Assembly: GCA_900553295.1 (NCBI GenBank)
Contig: USCR01000117.1
Location: forward strand, 1-7,799
Direction: 5' to 3'
Length of the DNA stretch: 7,799 bases
Source of the DNA: an uncultured Eubacteriales bacterium
GTDB lineage: Bacteria; Bacillota; Clostridia; Christensenellales; Aristaeellaceae
How positions within the stretch are numbered: the stretch's first letter is position 1; every line of letters starts with the position of its first letter. Below, one piece after another: positions 1 to 5,101 of this stretch. The notes under the pieces were generated by a model that was given only the letters and a program-made list of their open reading frames with translations, was not told where the DNA came from and made no database searches. A program made the position numbers and the translations under genes.

Positions 1-55
1 GAACCTGCGAATGCGGGAGTCAAAGTCCCGTGCCTTACCACTTGGCTACACCCCA
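1..55 (-). tRNA. tRNA-Gln (anticodon TTG), 3' end cut by window edge
   Basis: Read on the minus strand, the acceptor strand TGGGGTG starts at 55 and is followed by a D-arm with GCC/GGC stem. The anticodon stem CGGGA/TCCCG encloses the loop CTTTGAC, giving anticodon TTG at 21-23. The T-arm begins with GCAGGTTC, where the window ends, so the 3' half of the T-arm, the acceptor strand and any CCA are missing. It is the third tRNA of the cluster, 50 bases after the CCA of tRNA-His. It reads both CAA and CAG glutamine codons by wobble. Confidence 0.93.
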
Positions 56-105
56 ACGCAGGTAGTGCGTCCGCCGCACCAGCGGCAAGGAAAAGAAGAA
101 AAAAA

Positions 106-181
106 TGGGGTGAGTAGTGGGATTCGAACCCACGGCATCCAGAGCCACAATCTGGCGCTCTACCGCTGAACTATACCCACC
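106..181 (-). tRNA. tRNA-His (anticodon GTG), CCA encoded
   Basis: The minus strand folds into a complete cloverleaf. The acceptor GTGGGTA (from 180) pairs with TACTCAC with one G-U pair. The anticodon stem CCAGA/TCTGG holds the loop TTGTGGC, giving GTG at 146-148. The T-loop has the usual GTTCGAATC. The histidine identity elements are present: an extra G at position -1 (181) opposite C73 (109). CCA is encoded at 106-108. The gene lies 5 bases after the CCA of tRNA-Arg, so the two are certainly co-transcribed. A T-rich stretch follows the CCA on the minus strand, but there is no terminator hairpin before it. Confidence 0.97.
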
Positions 182-186
182 ATAAA

Positions 187-263
<77 letters not shown>

Positions 264-271
264 AAGCCGCA

Positions 272-291
272 TATCAGGGCCCTATCAGGGC
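272..291 (-). repeat. 9-base direct repeat and small hairpin in the tRNA leader
   Basis: The 9-mer tatcagggc occurs at 272-280 and 283-291 on the plus strand, with an 11-base period. The segment 279-291 also folds as GCCCT/AGGGC around a 3-base loop. It lies just upstream of tRNA-Arg in the transcribed leader, so it may be a processing or folding element, or chance. Confidence 0.35.
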
Positions 292-345
292 TTTGCGCTG
301 CCGGGCCGGTACTATCCAGCCGCATTGCCTCGCTGACGAGATCAA

Positions 346-374
346 AGTATAGCAGATCTTTCCTGTTCTGTCAA
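346..374 (-). promoter_or_regulatory. Near-consensus sigma-A promoter of the tRNA cluster
   Basis: On the minus strand there is a perfect -35 TTGACA (369-374), a 17-base spacer (352-368) and a -10 TATACT (346-351), one base from TATAAT. Transcription would start near 339 and run into tRNA-Arg. The position between the spo0A terminator and the first tRNA, and the strength expected for a stable-RNA promoter, both support the call. No promoter of comparable quality was found elsewhere in the window. Confidence 0.85.
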
Positions 375-461
375 GCAGTTTTTCGGCTCTTTTTTACTTT
401 TCTTTTTGGCAGGAGAATTTCTTGCTCTGCTCTCGGATTCTCTCCTATTTTTCCCCCGCAT

Positions 462-500
462 AAGAAAGCGGTGCGCGGGCTCTGTCAAGCCCGCGCACCG
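462..500 (-). terminator. Rho-independent terminator of spo0A
   Basis: A perfect 13-bp GC-rich stem is formed by 469-481 and 488-500 with a 6-base loop. On the minus strand it is followed by CTTTCTT (462-468), a short and imperfect T-tract. It begins 32 bases after the spo0A stop codon and before the tRNA promoter, so it separates the two units. The stem is very strong, the T-tract only moderate. Confidence 0.8.
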
Positions 501-532
501 GAATGGATACGGCCATCCATCAAACTCGTACT

Positions 533-1309
533 TCAGGCGGAACGCTGCTCCATGGACAGTTTATCGGCTATCATGGCAATAAACTCCCCGTTGGTGGGTT
601 TGTCTTCCTTAGATGCCACCTTGCAGCCAAAGGCCCGGTTCAGCGTATCTATGCGGCCCCGACTCCACGCCACCTCAATGGCGTGGCGGATAGCCCGTTC
701 CACCTTGCTGGCAGTGGTGTTGAAGCGTCTGCCGATGCCCGGGTACAGCTCCTTGGTAATCCGGTTGATGATGTCCGGTGTCTCGATCACCATCTTCACC
801 GCTTCACGCAGGAACTGGTAGCCCTTGATATGGGCCGGAATACCAATGGTCAGGAACAGGCTGGACAGCTTCTCGTCCAGAGACTGGCTGCGCTGGAGCG
901 TACCCAGGTGAACAATCTCCGGCTGACTGCCGGTGTGGCCCACCACTTCACGGATTCGCGCCACCAATGTTTGTATTTCAAAGGGCTTGACCATGTAGTA
1001 CTTTGCCCCCAGCTCCACCGCGCGCATGATAAAATCATCCCGGCCCAGTGCCGTGGTAACGATGATCTGCGGCGCGTTGTCCATCTGCTGGCGGCGCATT
1101 TCCTCCATCAGCGCATACCCGTCCATCTGTGGCATAATGATGTCCAGCACCATGGCGTCCACCGCGGTCTTCCCAAGGAATTCCAGCGCTTCCAATCCAT
1201 TGGCACATTCTCCGACAACCTTCATGCCCTCTTGCTTGCTGATCTGCTCGCGAATGGCGCGGCGCATTTCTGCGTTGTCATCCACCAAAAGCACTCTCAG
1301 TTCCTCCAA
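533..1309 (-). CDS. spo0A: Spo0A, sporulation response regulator and transcription factor
   Basis: Spo0A is the master regulator of entry into sporulation: once phosphorylated it binds 0A boxes and switches early sporulation genes on or off. The 258-residue protein has an N-terminal receiver domain (about 3-122) with acidic pair D10-D11, phosphoacceptor D56 in VLDIIMPQMDG, T86 and K108 in VKPF. The C-terminal DNA-binding domain (about 140-258) contains the family's hallmark stretch near 198-217 (NTTASKVERAIRHA) and the PTNGEFIAM motif near 228-236. D56 has the same number as in Bacillus subtilis, whose protein is 267 residues. I chose the TTG at 1307-1309 because it follows AAGGAG by 11 bases and gives MEELRVLLVDDN, matching family N-termini. 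The ATG at 1375 would add 22 non-family residues and lacks a convincing ribosome binding site. The gene has its own promoter region and terminator. Confidence 0.98.
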   Translation of the reverse strand: MEELRVLLVDDNAEMRRAIREQISKQEGMKVVGECANGLEALEFLGKTAVDAMVLDIIMPQMDGYALMEEMRRQQMDNAPQIIVTTALGRDDFIMRAVELGAKYYMVKPFEIQTLVARIREVVGHTGSQPEIVHLGTLQRSQSLDEKLSSLFLTIGIPAHIKGYQFLREAVKMVIETPDIINRITKELYPGIGRRFNTTASKVERAIRHAIEVAWSRGRIDTLNRAFGCKVASKEDKPTNGEFIAMIADKLSMEQRSA

Positions 1310-1326
1310 GGTTCTCTCCACTCCTT
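1307..1326 (-). promoter_or_regulatory. Ribosome binding site deciding the TTG start of spo0A
   Basis: The minus strand has AAGGAG at 1321-1326, then 11 bases, then TTG (1307-1309). The sequence in between is purine-rich (TGGAGAGAACC). This places translation start six codons before VLLVDDN, where Spo0A proteins normally begin, and argues against the longer ATG start at 1375. Confidence 0.75.
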
Positions 1327-1415
1327 CCAGACAATGGCGTATTGTACCGATTTCGTGCGGTTTGTTCTTCCGCATCCGGCAAGATTTCCAGGCGCTTCAC
1401 GGCTGATCCGCATGC

Positions 1416-1424
1416 ATTATAGCA
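1416..1424 (-). promoter_or_regulatory. Extended -10 promoter of spo0A
   Basis: The minus strand reads TGCTATAAT: a perfect -10 hexamer (1416-1421) with the TG of an extended -10 element (1423-1424). No good -35 is present 16-18 bases upstream, which fits an extended -10 promoter. Transcription would start near 1409, giving a leader of about 100 bases before the TTG start. It sits between the upstream operon's terminator and spo0A. Confidence 0.65.
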
Positions 1425-1473
1425 CATTCCGTTTTCTGAAAGGGAAATACCTGAAAAATAGATGGAATCTTCT

Positions 1474-1503
1474 ATGTTCCGAAGCTTTCTGACAAATTCC
1501 GCT
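1474..1503 (-). promoter_or_regulatory. Possible sigma-H promoter upstream of spo0A
   Basis: The minus strand has AGCGGAATT (1495-1503), a 12-base spacer and TCGGAACAT (1474-1482). The sigma-H pattern is about RnAGGAwWW, 11-12 bases, RnnGAATWW. The -35-like part has one mismatch and the -10-like part two. In Bacillus subtilis spo0A has both a vegetative and a sigma-H promoter, so the position is plausible. The match is imperfect and untested. Confidence 0.3.
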
Positions 1504-1509
1504 GTTCCA

Positions 1510-1518
1510 TACGACAAA
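1510..1518 (-). promoter_or_regulatory. Possible 0A box (Spo0A binding site)
   Basis: The minus strand reads TTTGTCGTA, one mismatch from the 0A-box core TTTGTCGAA. It overlaps the T-tract end of the upstream operon's terminator and lies about 100 bases before the spo0A extended -10. Spo0A autoregulation through such boxes is known in Bacillus. One near-match in a T-rich stretch is weak evidence. Confidence 0.25.
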
Positions 1519-1559
1519 AAAAGGCGGAGGACAGCGCGTATTTTGCGGCTGTCCCCCGC
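1516..1559 (-). terminator. Rho-independent terminator of the upstream operon
   Basis: A 12-pair stem forms between 1524-1535 and 1548-1559, with one G-U pair when read as minus-strand RNA, around a 12-base loop. It is followed on the minus strand by C and seven Ts (1516-1522). It starts 11 bases after the stop codon of the zinc-ribbon membrane protein and ends the gene run that precedes spo0A. Confidence 0.88.
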
Positions 1560-1570
1560 ACACAGATTCC

Positions 1571-3499
1571 TTATGGCTCGTAGAGCATGTCAATGGCTGT
1601 CACTGCATCGGCCTTGCTCACATAGTATGTCAGGTTCCAGGTGGCACCGTCGGCCGTGTTCGTTTCGTAGCGGATTTCCTTGGTGCCGTCTTCCATCAGG
1701 TAAATTTTCCCCTTGCCCGTGTCGTTATCGTACAGGCCGCGGTTGCCGGACGGGCTTTCCACCTGGCCCATATCGCGGAACTGGCCCACCACTTCCTCTT
1801 CACTGTCGCCAATGCCCGTTTCCCGGGGGCCGGAAAACTGATCGGAGGTAAAGTACAATTCCGTCAACACCCAGCCGGTGCGCTGTATCTTGCCCATGAC
1901 CGCATAGCCCCAGCTGTAGGTGATCTTCTCCCCGGGGTCATCGAAGCCTTCCAGGCTCACCTCTTCGGTGCTCTCTCCCGTGCCGTACTTCTCCTGGAAT
2001 TCTTCCTTGGTGGTTACGCCCAGCGTCAGGCCGTTTGCCGTATCCTCCGTGGAATAGGAATCCAGCGGGAAGGGGCCGGTTTCAATCTTGTACAAAATTT
2101 CCAGGGCGTTGCTCGCCTTGCCGTATCCATTCACCGCCACGGCCTTTAGCGTAACCCTGCCGCCCGGCAGCCAGAAAGGTTCGCCGGTATACACAGGGGA
2201 GTCCGCATCCGGAGTGGAACCGTCAATGGTGTAATAAATGGTAATGTCCGTATCATTCTTGTTTTCCTCTCCCAGGCGCAACCAGATGCGCTGACGCTGC
2301 TTGTAGGTATTGGGCGCCAGGGAGCTGGAAGGCTTCTGCGGAGAAGGCATGATGATCTTATAGGTGCCTGTCAGTTCATCGCTGACCAGGTCATCACTGA
2401 TGGCCACCGCCCGCAGGGCCCAGATGCCTTCGTCCAGGAAGATCGGCTCCGTGTACAGGGTTCCTTCCGTGGGCAGCTCTGCCTCGGCATCCATGGTGTA
2501 ATAAATGTCATAGCCCTGGGGGGAAGTCAGCGTCAGGTATTTCTTTTCCGAGTACAATCCCGCGGTGAGATCCGCCACCGGTGTCTGGGGCAGCAGCTCC
2601 GCGCGCATGGTCCGGAAGCTGGTCTGTTCTGTCTTTTCATAGGCGACCTGCATCAGTTCCGCCGCCTCCGGATCGCGGTCCTGCGCTTGCAGCAGGCGGA
2701 TCATACTCCGGTATGCTTCCGGTCTGTTTGGCACAATATCCGTGTAGATCTCCTCATAAAGGTCCATGGCCTCTGTAACCATACCATTGGCCTCATAGGC
2801 GCTGCCCAGCAGCAGCAGCCCATCCACGTTGATGTTTTCCTCTCCATCCTGTTCCCGGGCCTGCAGGAAATCCGCAATGGCCCCATCAATGTCTCCAACG
2901 TCCATTTTTTCCTCGCCCACTTCCCATAGGGCGGTGGACGTTGCCTTATAGCCCATGCGCGCCATGATGCGCTGCCCCTCTGCCGTGTGCGTCAGGTAGA
3001 AATACGCCCCCACCATCAGCAGCACCGCCAAGCATGCCATGGCAATGGCCATATGGGCCCAGTTGATCATGTGCCGGGTCACCTTGTGTACATTGCCGCG
3101 CCGCTTAGCGGCATGCGCTCCCACCGGCTGCACCCGTGCTGCCTTCCGCCCATAGGAACGTCTTCCCGGACGGTCATAGCTTTCCGTGTTCTGTCCTTCT
3201 GCCTGGTTCTCCTCGTAGGTGACCGGGGCACGCATCTCCGGAGAAGTGCCGCCGCTTAGCGCTGAATCCACATACACCTTGCCGGTGCTCTCCGCTGCGG
3301 GCTGGGTATAGGCGCGGCTGGCGCCGCTGCGCCGGTGCGCCACGCGCTTGGGTTCTTCCACCGGTTGAGCCGGTTGCTTCCGCCCCTGCCGTATGGCCCG
3401 CACGCCGCTATCCTGGCCATGTTTATCCAGCAGTGCGCCACAGCTGGGGCACAGAATATCCTCCGATGTTACATAAGCGCCGCATCTTTGGCAAAGCAT
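1571..3499 (-). CDS. Zinc-ribbon, one-span membrane protein with TPR-like and chitobiase-C-terminal-like repeats
   Basis: The function is unknown. The protein has 642 residues. It opens with a zinc ribbon (C3, C6, C17, C20 as CQRC...CPSC), then a long Arg/Pro/Gly/Ser-rich and probably disordered linker (about 25-145) and one hydrophobic helix (about 147-169). Helical TPR-like repeats follow (about 185-290). Two beta repeats resemble the chitobiase/hexosaminidase C-terminal family (about 322-382 and 404-472), each with a YYT-D core motif. The last part (about 473-642) is not recognised. The basic linker before the helix suggests a cytoplasmic zinc ribbon and the rest outside the membrane. I chose the ATG at 3499 because AAGGAGG lies 7 bases upstream. 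The further upstream ATG at 3523 has no such site and adds 8 residues before the zinc ribbon. It lies 68 bases after the HD gene and is closed by a terminator. Confidence 0.92.
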   Translation of the reverse strand: MLCQRCGAYVTSEDILCPSCGALLDKHGQDSGVRAIRQGRKQPAQPVEEPKRVAHRRSGASRAYTQPAAESTGKVYVDSALSGGTSPEMRAPVTYEENQAEGQNTESYDRPGRRSYGRKAARVQPVGAHAAKRRGNVHKVTRHMINWAHMAIAMACLAVLLMVGAYFYLTHTAEGQRIMARMGYKATSTALWEVGEEKMDVGDIDGAIADFLQAREQDGEENINVDGLLLLGSAYEANGMVTEAMDLYEEIYTDIVPNRPEAYRSMIRLLQAQDRDPEAAELMQVAYEKTEQTSFRTMRAELLPQTPVADLTAGLYSEKKYLTLTSPQGYDIYYTMDAEAELPTEGTLYTEPIFLDEGIWALRAVAISDDLVSDELTGTYKIIMPSPQKPSSSLAPNTYKQRQRIWLRLGEENKNDTDITIYYTIDGSTPDADSPVYTGEPFWLPGGRVTLKAVAVNGYGKASNALEILYKIETGPFPLDSYSTEDTANGLTLGVTTKEEFQEKYGTGESTEEVSLEGFDDPGEKITYSWGYAVMGKIQRTGWVLTELYFTSDQFSGPRETGIGDSEEEVVGQFRDMGQVESPSGNRGLYDNDTGKGKIYLMEDGTKEIRYETNTADGATWNLTYYVSKADAVTAIDMLYEP

Positions 3500-3528
3500 G
3501 GCGCAGCCTCCTTCCAAAAGCACGTCAG

Positions 3529-3557
3529 GGGAAGCATGCCTGCGCAGCGTGCTTCCC
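3529..3557 (-). other. Intergenic hairpin between the HD gene and the zinc-ribbon gene
   Basis: A perfect 8-bp stem, 3529-3536 with 3550-3557 (GGGAAGCA/TGCTTCCC on the minus strand), encloses a 13-base loop that can add two further pairs past a mismatch. It starts 10 bases after the HD gene stop and ends about 15 bases before the next ribosome binding site. No T-tract follows directly, so it is not a classical terminator. It could be a partial attenuator or an mRNA stability or processing element. Confidence 0.45.
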
Positions 3558-3567
3558 GCTGGATGGT

Positions 3568-4251
3568 TTACTTGTTTGTCTGCCGTGTGGGCCGGTTATT
3601 TACCGTCTGCCCGTTGATGACCAGCTCAAAGGAGCAGCCCAGGAAAGCCGCCGCTTCCTCGCACATGATAATCCGCGGGGTATAAATCTGGGTATACTCC
3701 AGCACCGAAGAAGTACTGTCCATCACCAGTTCATGACGGATCACCCGCGCTTTGCGGTCCACGGTTACACTGTTTTCCGAGATGGAGTAGTTCACCCGGT
3801 CATGGATGTCCGTGGGATCGGGCTTACCGTTTCGGACGCGGGTCTTGTGGGCGTCGCTCTTGTCGCCGATGGCCAGCGCGGCGCTCACGGCGCTGGAAAT
3901 GGTTCCGCTCTGCTCCTCATGGTTGCCCACGGCGGTGATGATCTCCATGACATCGTTCATTTCCATCCCCGCATCCTTCAGGATGGGCAGGAGCATAATG
4001 GCGCCGTTGGGTCCGTGGTTATGGCGGTTGACAGAGTTACCCACGTCGTGCACCCATCCGGCAATGGCGGCCAGCTCCACCTCCCGTGGGGAATATCCCA
4101 GCGCCTTCAAAATGCCCGAGGCCGTCCGGCTCACATAGCTCACGTGTCGGGGCCCATGATCCGTGTAGCCCAGGGCCTCCAGATAGCGGTTGCCCGCGCG
4201 GATCATGGCCTTGATATCCTCGTTTTGCTTGATATCCTGTAAAGTAATCAA
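3568..4251 (-). CDS. HD-domain metal-dependent phosphohydrolase
   Basis: The 227-residue protein has the metal-binding pattern of the HD superfamily: H32 and H36 (HGPRH), H68-D69 (GWVHDVGN), H77/H79, H111 (GNHEE) and D130 (IGDKSD). Such enzymes hydrolyse phosphate esters, often of nucleotides, but the substrate cannot be read from the sequence. After the HD core come DIHDRVNYSI (148-157) and a tail that looks beta-rich and ends in FELVING (208-214). From memory, this layout matches a family of about 220 residues common in Clostridia. No signal peptide or membrane segment is visible, so it is probably cytoplasmic. The TTG at 4249-4251 is chosen because AGGAGG lies 6 bases upstream and family proteins start at MITL-like sequence. 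The longer ATG reading runs back into the upstream gene. It lies 22 bases after the HEAT-like gene. Confidence 0.93.
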   Translation of the reverse strand: MITLQDIKQNEDIKAMIRAGNRYLEALGYTDHGPRHVSYVSRTASGILKALGYSPREVELAAIAGWVHDVGNSVNRHNHGPNGAIMLLPILKDAGMEMNDVMEIITAVGNHEEQSGTISSAVSAALAIGDKSDAHKTRVRNGKPDPTDIHDRVNYSISENSVTVDRKARVIRHELVMDSTSSVLEYTQIYTPRIIMCEEAAAFLGCSFELVINGQTVNNRPTRQTNK

Positions 4252-4263
4252 TACGTTCCTCCT
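4249..4263 (-). promoter_or_regulatory. Ribosome binding site deciding the TTG start of the HD gene
   Basis: The minus strand has a perfect AGGAGG (4258-4263), 6 bases, then TTG (4249-4251). The site lies in the 22-base gap after the HEAT-like gene stop. No in-frame ATG or GTG occurs between this site and the HD core's first helix that has a comparable site. Confidence 0.8.
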
Positions 4264-4273
4264 GTGTAGCGGT

Positions 4274-5101
4274 TTATTGCATTCCCTGCAGTGCCGCATA
4301 GTCGGGATCATCATCGTCAAACTCCCGCTCCGGCGCCACGCCGCCCAGCTCCTCAATGGCATTGCGCAGCTCAATATAGTCCAGGTAACGCACCCGGTCG
4401 TCCTGGGCAGCCTGCATCAGCGGCTCCAGGGCGCGTTCATCCCCCAGCTTCCCCAGGTATCCCGCAAACAGTGCCCGACGCTCCGGGTTCTCACGGAATA
4501 AACGCATGGCCAGCTGAAAAACCTGCTCGTTTCCCGGGAAATTGCTCAGCACGTCCAGCAACGCCTCCTTGCCCGCCTCATTGGCGTGGGGCAACTCCTG
4601 CAGCATTTGCGGCAACGCTTCCTTGCCCATGGCAGCCAGACTCTCCAGGGCATTGTCCCGCAGCTCATCCTTGGGCGCGCGGTCCAGCTGCCACTGGATG
4701 TAGAGCATTTTGGGGGCAGTGGACTCCATCTCCCGCAAAAGGCCCACAGCGGTCATTTTTGCTTCCTCGCCGGCCTCCTCGTCCTTCAGAAGGGCCACCA
4801 GCCGCTTTTCGCAGGGTTTGCCCACCTGCTGAATCTGATCCAGCAGCAGGTCGGGCACTGGAATGCCCTTGGTGCAATACTCGTTGAACCAGTCCACCAG
4901 TACCTTGGCATCCTCAAACTGGGTAAAGTACGCCCCGGGGGTAATGCCCTCCAGCCAGCTGGCCGGCGTATTGAGAAAGTTCATATAGATGCGGGGCATA
5001 TCCGCTTCCATGGCCTGATAATTCTTATATTCCTTGCCGTGTGCCTTCATCCACTGGGAGGTGTAATCGGCAAAACGTTCGTCAAAATTGATGCATTTCA
5101 T
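4274..5101 (-). CDS. HEAT-repeat-like protein with acidic tail
   Basis: The 275-residue protein is not recognised beyond its repeat fold. The N-terminal part (about 1-95) is a rich mix of aromatic and charged residues with no clear family. From about 97 to 255 come pairs of amphipathic helices of HEAT or Armadillo type, for example LVALLKDEEAGEEAKMTAVGL, ALESLAAMGKEALPQML and LGDERALEPLMQAAQD. The C-terminus has an acidic run (259-267, with DDDD). No signal peptide or membrane helix is visible, so it is probably a cytoplasmic scaffold or binding protein. The ATG at 5101 follows AAGGAG by 10 bases and overlaps the stop of the TPR gene as ATGA. The overlap indicates translational coupling, and the two proteins may act together. 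The HD gene follows 22 bases later. Confidence 0.9.
   Translation of the reverse strand: MKCINFDERFADYTSQWMKAHGKEYKNYQAMEADMPRIYMNFLNTPASWLEGITPGAYFTQFEDAKVLVDWFNEYCTKGIPVPDLLLDQIQQVGKPCEKRLVALLKDEEAGEEAKMTAVGLLREMESTAPKMLYIQWQLDRAPKDELRDNALESLAAMGKEALPQMLQELPHANEAGKEALLDVLSNFPGNEQVFQLAMRLFRENPERRALFAGYLGKLGDERALEPLMQAAQDDRVRYLDYIELRNAIEELGGVAPEREFDDDDPDYAALQGMQ

Noticed and set aside
73..86. Small hairpin GCCGC/GCGGC between tRNA-His and tRNA-Gln, as a terminator
   Set aside because: It is only 5 bp, no T-tract follows it on the minus strand, and tRNA-Gln continues in the same direction.
503..1492. Long plus-strand open frame (329 codons) opposite spo0A
   Set aside because: It lies antisense to the well-supported spo0A, shows no recognisable protein family and has no good ribosome binding site. 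It is a shadow of the GC-biased coding frame.
4012..4026. HNH-like residues (RHNHG) in the HD protein, suggesting a nuclease
   Set aside because: The histidines fit the HD metal-binding pattern. None of the surrounding HNH fold is present.
3433..4242. Plus-strand open frame (269 codons) opposite the HD gene
   Set aside because: Its residues mirror the HD gene's codons, with no domain or ribosome binding site of its own.
4252..4374. N-terminal extension of the HD gene from an ATG at 4374
   Set aside because: It overlaps the HEAT-like gene in another frame, and a perfect ribosome binding site sits just before the TTG at 4251.
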